Source: Rutidosis leptorrhynchoides (lineage: Eukaryota > Streptophyta > Magnoliopsida > Asterales > Asteraceae). From it: DNA of 64,000 nt. This document shows positions 1 through 14,737 of this stretch, one piece after another. The notes below the pieces were generated by a model, which did not search any database, was not told the origin of the DNA, and saw nothing but the letters and a program-made list of their open reading frames with translations. The translations under genes and the position numbers were made by a program. Where the stretch lies: contig NC_092338.1 of NCBI RefSeq assembly GCF_046630445.1, positions 207,721,501 through 207,785,500 on the forward strand, read 5' to 3'. Every line of letters starts with the position of its first letter. The first letter of the stretch is position 1.

Positions 1-781
1 CTTAGATCCTTACATCTTTCACAAGCTATATTTTGACTTCAAAACTGTGTTAGAACATCAAATGTATGTTAACGATTACAATCTGTGTTCAAACCCTTCC
101 GAAAATTTCTGAAGACACTTCGAATGATGAGCAATCGAGATGATGATCCAACCACATGTTACCCACAGTTGTGTACTCGAAAAACTCTTGAAACCAAAGT
201 AAAAGTTTAAACAACGTATCCGCGTCAGATTCTTTAGCATTTATTAGCAAAAATAACTTTGCGACTCCTATTCAAAGTAGCCAGTTTTGTCACAGCTCCA
301 GCAAGTCAACTTCGACTTTTCAGTCAGACTAACCTTATTATAACCTTGAGATATACACCATCGTTACCAGGGAACCTTTTACATTTCACCACATTATTAA
401 CAGATGTATCAACAACTTCATTACCCTTTGACTTTAGCCTCTCCAAAAAGTCATTATAATTATTCATTGAAACCCCATCATTTACTCATTCGCATCTTGT
501 AATGAGAATTTCCATACGAATCATTGGGAATTAGCAATCAGTATTTTGAAATCTCGCAGCATGTCTACGCCAACAGTTATATGTGTATATATAACGTCTA
601 TCTTCTGGACTTAATTTGAATGTGAAGATTCTGAAAAACACTTCGAACTACGAATTGGTTCTCCGAAAATGGAAAAATACTGATGAAGCAGCAAAAAAAC
701 TATAAACGACCTTAACAGTAAAAGTTTGATGATAATGAATAGGTGTGCTGGCAAAGCGCAGAAAAAGAGAAGTCTTGGAAC

Positions 782-948
782 TGGAAAACGGATTGAGCAA
801 GTAGGAAGGAGGCTGTGGACAAATTACAAAGACTGAACCTGACTTCAAAGGATCTAAATAATTCAGTATCTGCTGAAGTCATTAACGAATACCTTGCTCC
901 TGACTCTAAACCCCTGCGGACAATATTCTTCATCATCCTCTAATATTA
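782..948 (+). pseudogene. Decayed post-pol ORF of element E
   Basis: Read across shifted frames, this segment encodes residues such as RLNLTSKDLNNSVSAEV. They resemble RLNLPSKNLNDSVSTEV encoded on the minus strand at 24,925-25,210 in element H. In E the frame is broken by small indels and stops; in H it is open for about 95 residues before B cuts it. I do not recognise the domain. Similarity of the protein in two separately inserted copies suggests the ancestor carried a coding segment between pol and the 3' LTR. It could also be the degraded far C-terminal part of pol. Confidence 0.4.
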
Positions 949-1850
949 GAAATTCTAAAATATCATCATATCTTTCATTATAAATATCCTCCATATTTCT
1001 GAAGATATTTTCTTAATTTTTCTTATTTGAAATCATTTACCTCTTCGCGCTATCTGTATTACATCATAAAAGAAACTATTTTAGTTTCTAAATTCTGAAA
1101 CATTCAAGTTTAAAATAGGAATATTTTGAAGTAGTGTTGGGAACTGAAGCAAGAATTAGTATAATATAATGACACTTGATCAATGTGATTATATTATAGT
1201 AAGTCATGCTGAGTTTCTAAATGGAACGTGATGATTCACAGATCATAACATCATCATGTGCCATGTTATACGACTCTTGTATTCTATTTAACCTCTAAAA
1301 TATCAAGAAAATATTTCTTGATGATTCGGCCTTTTCCAAGGTATTTTAGTAATTTGACAAGTCAAGATCGTGCCATCACAATTTCCTTCCTAGAACATTA
1401 ACAATGTTCATTTCAAAATTCATATCTGTGAATTCTGGACCATTACAAGCGGTGCTTAATCGCAAGAAGAAGAAACGAAAGGACAAAACTCCGAAATAGA
1501 AATTGGGGTATAAATTGCAGCAAATAAAAGAGAGCATTAACTGTGAATGATAACGATTATAGAAGACAGAAGCAGATACTTTGAAATATAAGGGAACATA
1601 TAAATCCCAACGAAAAACCAGAAATTATAAACCATATATATCGATGCATATAGCAATATAAAGACACGGGAGAACTAGGAACACTATAAACCCAAGAGTA
1701 TAGTAGAAGTAAATAGATTCTTCCGGCGGTAGATGAAAAAAAGAAGAATGACCGATATGAAAGTTAGAAGTATATCGAGAATCAGAACTGGATGGAGCAT
1801 ATTGATGAATACTTTAAAATATGAGTTGAGGGGGAAAGAATAGAAGGTGA

Positions 1851-2465
1851 TGAAACATGACTAGGAACTTAGAAATCAACAGATTTAACTCACACAATGG
1901 CAGAATAAGTGAATCAAACCCTCTAGTGAATAGGTTAAGTTTTTTTTTTGATTAATTTAGTCAAACCACAACTAAATCAAGTGTGATTAGATCAACACCT
2001 AGAGCTATTATTCACCACCTGGGTGATTTGGACTGAGAGAGAATCGAAGGAGCTCACTAGATCTGAGTGTGTGTAACAAATGAGAGGCTTAACCTAAAAT
2101 GAAGAACATAAGACTTTATATACCCCTGCTGCTGACACACCCATACGATTCATTCATCACACGTACAAGTTGGCTTCATCAACCGTACGGGTGATCACTC
2201 ACTCGTGTCTTATCATTTAGGTTGTAATTGTGACTTAGCTCAGCATCAACCATGCGTATGAGCCTGTCAGCCGTACTAGTGAGGCTTCACTCGTACGTCT
2301 GACTAAGTCTAACATAGTCAAACATCTAAATCTCGTTCCTGCAGTTCCTGTAACCACATACAAACACGGATAGGATAATAACGAGCAATCATGGTGGCCT
2401 GTAAACTGTTGTACCTGCAATGGATGTGGGTAGATGTCTAGGGACTTGCATAAAATGCATCAACA
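1851..2465 (-). mobile_element. Probable solo LTR inserted in element E
   Basis: The block is missing from the related copy H, whose sequence runs straight across the site. Read on the minus strand it starts TGTTGATGCATTTTATGC at 2,465, has a TATA box (complement of CTTTATATACCC, 2,114-2,125) and continues with a leader-like CT-rich stretch, as an LTR does. Upstream of the TATA box (2,140-2,305) is a series of CGTACG/CGTAYG-containing 11-mers. The left boundary and the target duplication are not clear to me, so the end may be off by a few bases. The start resembles Ty1/copia LTRs, but no internal domain is present to prove it. Confidence 0.55.
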
Positions 2466-2835
2466 GATGGTGTGAGTTGTAAGGAAACGAAGGAGGTGAA
2501 TTTATAAGAAAATCTCCGACAGAACAATTAAAATGGACGATCGCATTTAAAGCGGATCCTAATTCCCTTGATTACCGGAGAGTCAAATCTTATTAAGAAG
2601 ATTTTTTTCAAATCCCTTAAAATCTGGGAATCAATCATATCTACGTCAAATGATAAGATGAATCTACACTTACTCATTTCACTCTTCTATGTTAGCTTCA
2701 TTCGTACTCTTCATATAAATGGATTGTTTATCCAAATTATTCGCTGATGATAAAACTCTAATTTTCAGCCCGTATGCATCATGAAAACATACTTATTATC
2801 ATTCACGACCTTTCCACTCAAATTTTGGGACGAAA

Positions 2836-2855
2836 TTTCTTTAACGGGTAGGTAC
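2836..2855 (+). other. Polypurine tract of element E
   Basis: The segment from GGGACGAAATTT through TTAACGGGTAGGTAC abuts the LTR start TGTGACAACC. The same PPT is used by A, D and (in complement) H, which links E and H to the chromovirus group. It primes plus-strand DNA synthesis. Confidence 0.75.
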
Positions 2856-5098
2856 TGTGACAACCCGAAAATTTCCAACCAAATTTAAACTTTAATCTTT
2901 ATATGTTTCCGACACGATAAGCAATATTTGTTAAGTTAAATTTCAAGAATTTTAAACTATGTTCATACATTCATTCAACCTCGACCAAGTTCCAACGATT
3001 CACGAACCATTAAACGAATATGATTATATATGTATATGTGTATATATATTATAACTTGAAACGTAAACAAAATATTAGATTAAATACTTTATATGATTGT
3101 ATCTGTTTCAAAATATTTATCAATGGAATTAGAAGATAAGATCAAATGATTGAATTATCAGATATATTGAATTATGATTACAAGTCTCTGTTGAAAGGCC
3201 CACGTTGAACGGTTGTCAAGTTATGGACAAAAGAAGTTTTGCAAATTTTGATGAAATGTCGAAACGGGAACTGAAATTCTCGCTGATCTGCGTTGTTTCA
3301 TATAAAAAAAATACCACTGAATTCTTTGCTGTAAGGTCTAACAAACGACTCTGGCCGTTTGTCAATTCGAGTCTCGACGATTTTTCTAAAAATCATCAAA
3401 GTTGACAGTTTGGTCACATTTTAAAATTCTAAAAAGAGCTGAAACTTTTTTTATTTAAAAATGTCAGTTTTGTATCAGTTGTCATGGTCAGCCTGATATG
3501 TGTTTACTCTTGCCAAAAATCATGTTATATCTTTGTGGTAACGAAAATTTGCAGGCTTTGACCGTTTGTCAATACGAGTTTTGAGGAATTTTCTAAAAAT
3601 CTCCAAAGTAGGCTACTCGGTCACTTTTGTAAATTTATTAAAGCTGAAAAATTAACTTTGAAACGCCGAAAACGCGTTGGCAACTACGAGTTGTCTAGGT
3701 TTAGTTTACTTCTGTAATATTTATGCTTAATCTTTTTGGTAATGTGTAACTTTTATCTTTGGCCGTTTATCAATCGGAGTTCCGATAATTTTTCTAAAAA
3801 TAGCTGAAGTGGCCCGTTTAGTCATGTTTGACCGAAAATCATTTTTGTACAAGTTATTATATATTTGCATGCGACCTCATTTTTACTTTGACCTTTGACT
3901 TTTGACTTTAACCTTTGACTTTGAACTTTGACTTTTCCTGTTAACTTTTCAGTTAACTTTTTGTGTTGATTTTCTCTAAAAAAAAAAAAAAAAAAAAAAA
4001 CCTAAAATACTATTTTATGATTATGAAACCATTTGTGTTACGTTATTTCACACGTCACCTTTTACTAGAATCTTAATTGAGCATGAGTAATATAACATGT
4101 TACTATACTGTAGAGTCAAACTCGAGCTATATGATAGGATTACACTATGACCTGACCTAAATTGCTATACAAATATTGACCAACATATAAATATATATAA
4201 TTAATATAGGTTCGTGAATCCGAGGCCAACCTTGCACTTGTTCAATAACGTTATATGTATTTTTACTACGAAATACAGTATGGTGAGTTTCATTTGCCTT
4301 TTTACCCTTTATATTTTTGGGACTGAGAATACATGCGCTTTTATAAATGTTTGACGAAATAGACACAAGTAATTGAAACTACATTCTGTGGTTGAATTAT
4401 CGAAATCGAATATGCCCCTTTTTATTAAAGTCTGGTAATCTAAGAATTAGGGAACAGACACCCTAATCGACGCGAATCCTAAAGATAGATCTATTGGGTC
4501 TAACAAACCCCATCCAAAGTACCGGATGCTTTAGTACTTCGAAATTTATATCATGTCCGAAGGAGGATCCCGGAATGATAAAGGATATTCTTATATGCAT
4601 ATTGTTAATGTCGGTTACCAGGTGTTCACCATATGAATGATTATTTTTGTCTCTATGCATGGGACGTATATTTATGAGAACTGGAAATGAAATTCTTGTG
4701 GTCTATTAAAATGATGGAAATAAATGATTATGATAAACTAATGAACTCACCAACCTTTTGGTTGACACTTTAAAGCATGTTTATTCTCAGGTGTTAAAGA
4801 AATCTTCCGCTATGCATTTGCTCATTTTAAAGATATTACTTGGAGTCTTTCATAGCATATTTCGAAGAATGTTGCATTCGAGTCATTGAGTTCATCAAAG
4901 ATTATTATTAAATCAATTTATAGTTGGATAGAGGATATTATGAAATGGTATGCATGCCTGTCAATTTTCGATGTAAAGAAAGATTGTCTTTTAAAAACGA
5001 ATGCAATGTTTGTAAAATGTATCATATAGAGGTCAAATACCTCGCAATGTAATCAACTATTGTGAATCGTTTATAATGTATATGAATGGGTTCTTTCA
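2856..5098 (+). repeat. 3' LTR of element E
   Basis: It begins TGTGACAACCCG directly after the PPT and ends TTCTTTCA, giving TG...CA ends and a length of 2,243 bp. Its start matches the complement of H's LTR edge at 23,850. From about 4,207 onward it enters the block shared by all chromovirus LTRs here: GGTTCGTGAATC, GATAGATCTATT near 4,484, the CCAAC/GGTTG stem-loop at 4,750-4,764, ATTCTCAGGTG near 4,783, and the GAGGT/ACCTC hairpin near 5,030. The middle carries GACTTTGACC-type pentamer runs near 3,890-3,970. Small ORFs inside are chance. Confidence 0.8.
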
Positions 5099-7728
5099 GT
5101 TTCCATAAATCATTTGTTGAAAATCAGTTCTCAAAATCGTTTATTAGTAATCGGTATCCAAAAATCAGTATTTAGAAATCAGTAAACATTTATCAGTATA
5201 AACCACCAAGGTTTAATCTCAAAAGTTTGCATACAACAAATACTAAGTATTAAACTGTTTGTAAGATGTCAAGTTTCCACTGAGTAGGACATCAAAAAGC
5301 TCTTTTTGTTTCAACTGCTTGTAGACATTACCATGTCTAGTTTCTAGTTTGTAAACATCAAATTTAAGTAACATTCATCGTAAGTTAGGCCACGAGATTT
5401 CTGAAAAGCTTCGTAAAAGTATACATTTATCATGAGCACTTGATTGTAAGACTTTAACCCGCGGATAGAAAAAGCGCTACACGTCTTCCTTTTACCCTTT
5501 CTAAGCATACACTGATCAGGAGTACAAGTTACAACAGAATAAGCACCCCGTATGTTGAGGCGAGGTTTGTCAAACCTAACAGTACCGTTCCTATAAGTCG
5601 AGCTTACGTAAAGTAATTAATATAATCAAGCAAAGGAATTTTTGATCTGAACTCATATGTATATCGTTTAAGTTACTTGTGCCTAATATGCAAAACATTT
5701 GTAAAAAGCATGTTATCTCATCCCTGAAAAACGTAGTAGAGACTGTAGACTCACCTTAGTAAAGCACTGAAAAACGTCTTAGTAAAATGGTACAGTAGTC
5801 GGACGTTCACAACTGTAATACGTAACCTAATCAAGTAAGTTACCTTAAGTAAATAGATAGGTCACACTATGTCAAACCCATAGTGTACGCATAGTCCTAG
5901 TGCTCAGACTGACTCAATAAGCAAGCAAAAGTCAACTAGTCCAAGCAAGTAAACAAAAGTCAACCAAAGTCAAACCAAAAGTCAACTCAGTCAAAGTGGT
6001 CAACTAAAGTCAAACATCTCAGTAGGTCATGAAATCATGGTCAACATGTCAATCCTAAGTCAACTAACATGTTCTAGCTCATAGTTCATCAATTTACACG
6101 TACGCAGTTTATCGCATGTCCTTGAAAATACGCACATCTTAGAAACAACGAGCACAATTCATAGCACATAGATAATGAAGACATGGAAAACTCCAGATCA
6201 TAACTAGACTCAAAATAGATTCAAAAAAGTCTAACCTAGCCCTTATACGATGTCTACAAGTCGGGTTTCAGAAAAGGTCTAGTTAAGGTTTACCAAAAGC
6301 AGTTTCTGCTCGCGCATCAGTGCAATAAAAATTCTCATTTGAAATTGAAAATAGATTTTAACAAACGACCATGTGGAGATGACTATAAACACTCCAAATT
6401 TTCAGTGATAAAATAACGAAAGACTTTCATGTAGCCAATTTGTACAGATTAGTATAACTCTATAGACCATTCAGATTTAGACAACATTCAGACATGTCAT
6501 TTGGTGGTGCATATAACTCATAGCAAATCACGTTTTCAGAAGCTAGCATGCAAATGAGATACAATTAGTAACATATAAAAAATCATATTCCTGAAGGTTA
6601 ATGTCTCAATCAATTTCTAGTTCACATGAGATCATTTCTTGTGCCTATGAGAACAGTTTCAGCTCAATACAAAACACCAATTTTCATTTAGTCATACCAA
6701 GAGCAATACAAAACCTTTTGACATGATTCTTAAGTCCAACTTGAGTAATTTTTAACAAGGAAATCAATGGTTATTATTTCAATGACCAATTCATAAAGCA
6801 TATATTTTAGAAAATTCGTATTACATGCAAAACCCTAACAAAAGCTTCAATTGATCATAACTAGTGCATCCGGTAACGAAATCATGCAAATCCAAAGTCC
6901 AAATTTATTAATTTTTCGAGATCTATACATCTAGATACATTACAATATTAGTACAAAAACTCATTTAATCATATTCATAGCAATTAAATTCATGATTACA
7001 ACAAAACACATCAATCGCACAAAATAACGACTAACAACGAGTAATAACACAATCAATTGAGCACTAGACCCTTGTACAGTATATAATTGATCAAAATCAT
7101 ATCTAAGATGATTAGGGTTAGTGATTTAATACCCCTAGAGATTAAATTGTTTATATCAATGTGTAGAGGACGATCAAAGGAAGCACTTTCGTGTTGAAGG
7201 TTCAAGCAAACAAGCAATTTTTGATGGTAATTGATGATGATGAAGTGATTGATGATGAAGATGGTGTTTGGGACTGATTTTAGTCGTGACTTAGGGTTAT
7301 GGGTGGAAGAGTTGTGATTAAATGCCTTTTTATACCTAATTCTTTAATTAAGTTAGGGCCTAAATCACTAGTAAACCACACATGGGCCAAAATTAATTAC
7401 ATAAATGGTTGGGGTGATGGGAATTAGGCCAAAGGGTCCAAAAGGGAGTCCATGGGCTCACAAATTTTGCTAGACAAGTTTACTAAGTGTACCCATTAAG
7501 TGTCGTTAGCCGAAAATGCAAACCGGATCGATAAACGTTAATTTCTCACGTTTTTAATCTATATAAATTCTAATAAATTGAAAGTATGTTTAAAACATAA
7601 TAATTATATAATATAATTATTAAAATTAAATTACATTATGCTTTGGCTTGCTAGTACGCTAAGTGTGGTTCGTTTCTAGTTGCCGTTAACCGTACCGAGT
7701 TCCGGAACGTTAACTGATTGTTAAAACG

Positions 7729-7736
<8 letters not shown>
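5099..7736 (-). repeat. Partial LTR M (minus strand), cut by element E
   Basis: Read on the minus strand it starts TGTTACACGTTTT at 7,736, has a TATA box (GGTATAAAAAGG, complement near 7,333-7,344) and continues into a long LTR-like leader. It stops where E's LTR ends at 5,098. Runs of AAGTCAAC near 5,930-6,070 are part of it. No coding region is visible in its 2.6 kb. I infer an LTR from the ends, TATA placement and length; its internal region is not in the window, so the family cannot be named. Confidence 0.5.
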
Positions 7737-9537
<1,801 letters not shown>

Positions 9538-9548
9538 ATCTCCCCCTT
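9538..9548 (-). other. Polypurine tract of element K
   Basis: The complement reads AAGGGGGAGAT directly before the LTR start TGTTAAC. This purine run is characteristic of plant Ty1/copia 3' ends. Confidence 0.75.
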
Positions 9549-10857
9549 GGCGTGCGATTTTTCAAAAAATTTCACATTCCAATCATCAGCTTTGACTTGC
9601 ACCCTCTGAGGCCTTTTTCTTGGCTTCCTCCTCAGCTTTCATCGCCTTTATCACGTCACTTCCAGGTGTGTAGTTCCTTTCATAGTGTTTGGGAATGACG
9701 AACTATTTGAGACTGGTGAATTTGTATTCAAATCTTGGCACATATTGAGAACATGTGAAGTAGTTCTTCTTCCTGTTAATCCCCAACGAGGTATCAAATT
9801 GCCTCATGTACAGCCTGAACTCAAGAAGTTCATTGATGTGATTTGCCATCTCGTTCGTCATCAGCTTTTGGTAGTTCCCTATGTTCTCTGTTCGTTTACA
9901 GATGTCGAAGAACTTTAGTGCGCGCTTGAGAATTCCGTCAGAGTATTTTGGCAGCTCGGATTTGCGAATGAATATGGGCTTTTTGATTTTGTTGCGAAAG
10001 ATGAAGCCTTCTTCAGGGCCGTCCAAACTTTAGCAAATCTTAAATGGAGACAAATTCAGAGTGTCGATGGTTTGATTTGGCGCGGAGAGCAGGATCTTCT
10101 TTCAAATCGATTCGACACCTAGCTGAAGATCATATTGAGAGGCAAGTTTAATTCTTTCTTTCATAAACCTTCTCACCCTTTCGATTGCCGTTTCGATAAC
10201 CCAAGTCTTTCTTATTTTGTCCCTCAACTAATTGTATAGGAATAACACATCAACCAGTTTGAGTTCAATCAGATCATACTCCGAGAACGTGTACTCTTGG
10301 TCGTTTGAAAGAATCACTTTAAAATATGGGGTAAACACTTTCCTTGTCAATGACCTGCAGAACATACTGTTTATGATAATAATCGGATACTCTTTCTGGT
10401 CCTCCATGTCAAACTCATCCCAGTTCTTATAAACCCGCCATTGATAAAGGTACATTATCAACTACTGGCAAGATCCTGTATGGTTGAACCTTTCAGCTAC
10501 TGTCAAGTTTTTAAGTTTATCTTCACTTAAAAAGATCCTGTATGGTTGCTCTTCCATCCAACAACCCTGTAGCACCTCTTCAGATTGAGGTTCACCAATT
10601 TTGATTGGTAGTGCTCTGTGTTTGTTGAATTCTCCATGTTAAGGATCAGATGACGTGGATTGTTCAGGAATCGGTCAAGTGGTAGGCTGAGAAATCTAGG
10701 AGAGGGTTCACCGGTGTATTCTTGAGTGACAAAACGATCAAATTCATTGAGCTCTTCCTCATCAGGAGCTTTTAAGTTCACATAATTCTATTTTGAGAAT
10801 GCTCCTTTAATGGAAACAGTTGGAATTGTTTGAGGTTTAAGGTTTCTGAAGTACTCT

Positions 10858-10914
<57 letters not shown>

Positions 10915-12827
10915 TCTTCTTCTTCTTCCTCTTCCTCTTCCTCTTCTTCTTCTTCTTCTTCTTCTTCTTCTTCTTCTTCTTCTTCTTCTTCTTCTTCTTC
11001 TTCTTCTTCTTCTTCTTCTTCTTCTTCTTCTTCTTCTTCTTCTTCTTCTTCTTCTTCTTCTTCTTCTTCTTCTTCTTCTTCTTCTTCTTCTTCTTCTTCT
11101 TCTTCTTCTTCTTCTTCTTCTTCTTCTTCTTCTTCTTCTTCTTCTTCTTCTTCTTCTTCTTCTTCTTCTTCTTCTTCTTCTTCTTCTTCTTCTTCAGTTT
11201 TAGGAATGATGAGTTGTGGTGCAGATGTGCCGATTGTTTCGAAAGGTGGGGTGATTGATTCGATTTCGGGGTTAGTGTATACCACCATAGCAAGAGTGGT
11301 TTCAGTTGAGGTAACCACTGCTTCAGACATTTCAGTTTCGGTTTCTTCTTCTTCCTTGACATCAATAAATATAATTTTATCCTCATCCTCATCCTCATCA
11401 TCATCATCATCATCATCATCAGAGTTTATTGTGATTACATCATGTCCTTCGGGGGCAACATCATCTTCTTCTATTGTGTATTCGACCCCTTCGACCATTC
11501 CTTCAGGCACGTCAGAGTCATCGACAATTTCTTTCCCTTTTCTAGAAGAGTTAGTTTGATTTTGTGATTGACTGAGGCTTTGAGTGATATGAACTGTGGA
11601 TCTTCCTCCGATATTCTCCCCCTCATGTTGGTCGCCGGCATCGGGGTCATTATGTCGCCGGGAGGAGGATGGTTGATCAATACGACACAGAATCGGTTCA
11701 AGTACAGAAGGATAATTCGGAATGAGTTGAAGAGAGTTTAGAAGACCAAGGACAGCTTTTCTGATGTAGTCACCCTCTGAAAGATTGACTGAGAGAAGGT
11801 GAGCATGAAATTCGTTCTCCCGTTGAAGATAAGTGAGGTTCGGTTGATGTGTGACCGATTGAGTGATTGGTGATGATGTCATGATATGTGGTGATAGTGG
11901 AACTGGTGAAGCATTGAGATCAGGTGGTGTTGATGTGAACCGAGGTGGTGATGGTTGTGTTGTGATTATTGGTGAGGATATGAAGGAGCCCTGCATAGAA
12001 ATGTTAGTGAAAACAGCCTGAGATTCTTGATGAAACTCAATTGTCACCACTGTTGAGCTTGAAAGCTGAGCAGTGAGGCCTATTGAAACAGGGCTTCCAA
12101 GCGATCTTAGAGAAGCAATTTCCGGAGATTTGCATGTCTCTACGCTTGTTGTTGCAGTCTGAGCTATAGACACTGGACGTTCGGTATAGGACTGCACCAA
12201 ATTCCTACAAGCACTAGACACATTTTTAGATTGTTTTTGGCGGATTTCATATAGAGTCGCTGATTCTAACTCATATGAAACAAATGTTTGTGCATCTGAG
12301 TGGCTTCCTAGTGTTTGCGGAGGGCTAACGTTTTCTTTTTGCCCTGTCTCATACCCGATCCGCACATCCTCTCTAGATTTTTCAATCACACCCTCATTTC
12401 CATCCTTATCACTCCGATCAATATCATGAAGAACCTTCTGGAGTGTTTGAGAAGTTACTTGCTTTGGTTTAGTTTGTCTTTTAGGCCTATTTTCACCCGC
12501 AATTCTTTTCCCCTCAGACTTTTTTTCTTTGTCCCTCGCTTGCTAGTCCCCTCACCAGGTGTCCTATCAGCTCCTGGGGCAGGATCCCCGGGTTGTAGAG
12601 GATCCATAGGAGCTCCTATCTCTCTCAAATATTCAATAATTCTTGGATCATCACCAGGTCTGAGATTTAGTAAATGAGCAGGTATGTGTTGAGCTTGTAC
12701 ATTCTTGGATCCTATTTTCCTTTGAATAAACGAGATACATTCCTGCTATACAAATGGTTCAACCTGATCTCTAGGGATAGGTTCGGGAGTTTTGTTGCTA
12801 ACATCGATTATGACTGAAAGAATGTTG
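9549..12827 (-). pseudogene. Element K accessory ORF, C-terminal part with poly-Glu tract
   Basis: Minus-strand frames at 10,788-12,389 (533 codons), 10,527-10,781, 10,228-10,461 and 9,703-10,026 read as one interrupted protein. In order they give a Ser/Thr/Pro/Gln-rich region and an acidic Asp/Glu run. Next comes a run of more than 110 glutamates, then segments such as FSEYDLIELKL, NTEHYQSKLVNLNLKR and KYSDGILKRALKF. The order of these last motifs resembles a family of uncharacterised retroelement-associated proteins I associate with Asteraceae genomes (from memory, not searched). The function is unknown; it is not gag or pol. Frameshifts and stops separate the segments, so it is not translatable as it stands. 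Its N-terminal part is at 14,738-15,178, separated by solo LTR F. Confidence 0.55.
10853..11195. repeat. (TTC)n/(GAA)n trinucleotide expansion inside the K ORF
   Basis: A TTC/CTC mix from 10,853 becomes uninterrupted TTC from about 10,943 to 11,194, roughly 84 units. On the minus strand it encodes glutamate in the K frame. The plus-strand poly-Phe and the other minus-frame poly-Lys readings are shadows. Long GAA·TTC tracts are known to form triplex DNA. Confidence 0.95.
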
Positions 12828-12832
12828 GCGTA

Positions 12833-14078
12833 TGATGTGTGCGAGGTGGTGTATAAAATAGTTATATTTTTACAACAAAATACTATTAAATACGATACAA
12901 TTTTACACAAGTTATTTATTTATTTATAGAGTGGATATACCTAAACCTTGCTACAACACTTATAGGCAGTGTACCTAATCGTACAGTAGTGTAGTTTTTA
13001 GTAAGTCCGGTTCGTCCACAGGGAACTCGCCAAGTTTAACGCTATATTTTTAAAAACTATATATAAATATAAATATAAGTAGTATTATTATTATAAAAGG
13101 GGGTTTTTACCGTTTAATGACTGGTTTGTCGATTTTAAAACTTTAGTCGCAGTTAAAACCTAATGTAAAATATTAAAAATAAATATAACTTAATTTTAAG
13201 CGTAAAGTAAATAATGATAATGAAATTGCAATAAAAGTGCGATAAAATAAAATTGCGATAATTAAAAAGTACAATAATTAAAAGTGCAATTAAATAAAAT
13301 GACAATAAATAAAATTGCGATAATTAAAATTGCAATTAAATATGAAATATATAAATTATGCTTATTTAAACTTCTGTAATCATGATGTTTGACGTGTTGA
13401 TTTTAGTTTATTACCATGGGTTAATTGTCCTTTGTCCTGGATTATTCAATATGTTCGTCTGGTTTTTGTCCATAACAGTCCATCAGTCATAAAAATAAAG
13501 TGCGAGTGTCCTCGTCAAATTATCCTTATATCCGAAGTCAAATATTCCAACTAATTGGGGACTTAAACTATAATTACACCAAGTGTCCTTGTATATAATT
13601 CACCCATATTTTAATAAGTCCATTAACTATTAATTCATTCCCGTGTCCAGTTAAATGAACGATTATTAGTACTTATAAATATCCCGCCCATCATGTCCGA
13701 TCGAGTGTATATGGTTATTTATAGGTACGTCCAATTGTAAATCTTTATATTAAATTAACAAACTATTATTTAATTAAACAAATATAAAGCCCATTAATAG
13801 CCCATAGTCTAATTTTCACAAGTGTCGTTCTTTTGTCCAAACCCCAATTATGGTACAAAGCCCAATTACCCCGTCTTTAATATTTAGCCCAACATCATGA
13901 TTACTTCAATTTAAATAAGCATAATAATAACTTAGCTACTAGACATTAATTTAAAAAGGTTGAACATAACATACAATGATTAATAATAGCGTAGCGTTAC
14001 ACGGACAGAATTTCGACTTACACTCTTACAACATTCGCTAACATACCCTTATTTTTAGAAATTAAAATTAAAATTAAA

Positions 14079-14136
<58 letters not shown>

Positions 14137-14732
14137 CGAGTGAATGAAGAAGAAAAAGATGTATCGAATTCAGCAAAATGCGTTGCCTTTTATAGGCCCC
14201 ATCTGGATACTGTGCACTCCGCGAGTGCGGTTTTTCTTGCCTTCGAAGTTCCGCGAGTGCGGAGCTGTGGATTCCAGCTCACACTTTGGATCCTAGCTTT
14301 GCCGACGGTTTTTAAAATATAAATATAATATATATATAATTTTAAGAATTATTTATATATTATATTATATTTATGTGCATAGTTGACTTGTAATTTTCGG
14401 CCTGTTGCGTCGCGCGTTGAAAGTTGACTTAGAGCCCGGTTCCGGATTTTCGAACGTCCTTGTGTACTATTTAATATCTTGTACTTTGCATTTTGCGTCT
14501 TGTACTCTTGAAATTTTAAGACGTTTCTCACCAATAATTTGAACCACTTTGATTGTACTTTGTACTTTTTAGCTTTTTGGTCGTTTGCGTCTTCAAATCG
14601 TCGAATCTGTCTTTTGTCTTCACCTTTTATTATTTAAACGAATATTACTTGTAAATAGAACAATTGCAACTAAAAGCTTGTCTTTCTTGAGGGATAATGC
14701 TATGAAATATATGTTCATTTTTAGCATTATCA
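12833..14732 (-). mobile_element. Solo LTR F (Athila-like), TSD GCGTA
   Basis: On the minus strand it starts TGATAATGCTAAAA and ends CACACATCA. GCGTA is present on both sides (12,828-12,832 and 14,733-14,737), a perfect 5-bp target duplication, and there is no internal region, so it is a solo LTR of 1,900 bp. It aligns throughout with LTR C (45,527-47,594) in complement, including the phrase ending in the PBS-proximal ACATCA. The TATA box (complement of CCTTTTATAGG, 14,186-14,196) has two copies of CCGCGAGTGCGG just upstream (14,219-14,230 and 14,251-14,262). It splits the K accessory ORF. Confidence 0.9.
14059..14133. repeat. AAAATT-type run and (TA)n microsatellite in LTR F
   Basis: Hexamer-like ATTAAA repeats are followed by about 20 TA units. 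The same pair of simple repeats sits at the matching place in LTR C (46,125-46,250), so it belongs to this LTR lineage. Confidence 0.9.
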
Positions 14733-14737
14733 GCGTA

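Larger units (their letters stand above)
1..2855 (+). mobile_element. Element E: 3' internal region of a Ty3-type retrotransposon (decayed)
   Basis: This stretch ends in a polypurine tract and is followed directly by an LTR, so it is the 3' internal part of an element entering from beyond the left edge. Most of it has no long open frame. It aligns by eye with the reverse complement of 23,851-25,210 (element H): both share a block around an AT-rich TATAATGACACTTGATCA motif near 1,160-1,190 and a decayed coding stretch near 790-930. The two copies therefore define a family with a long spacer or extra coding segment after pol. About 600 bp at 1,851-2,465 is absent from H and is a later insertion. 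Stretches not listed separately (for example 1-780 and 950-1,850) show no supportable gene. Confidence 0.75.

Noticed and set aside
10830..11258. Poly-Phe and poly-Lys proteins
   Set aside because: Other frames of the GAA/TTC tract; only the Glu frame continues into non-repeat coding sequence.
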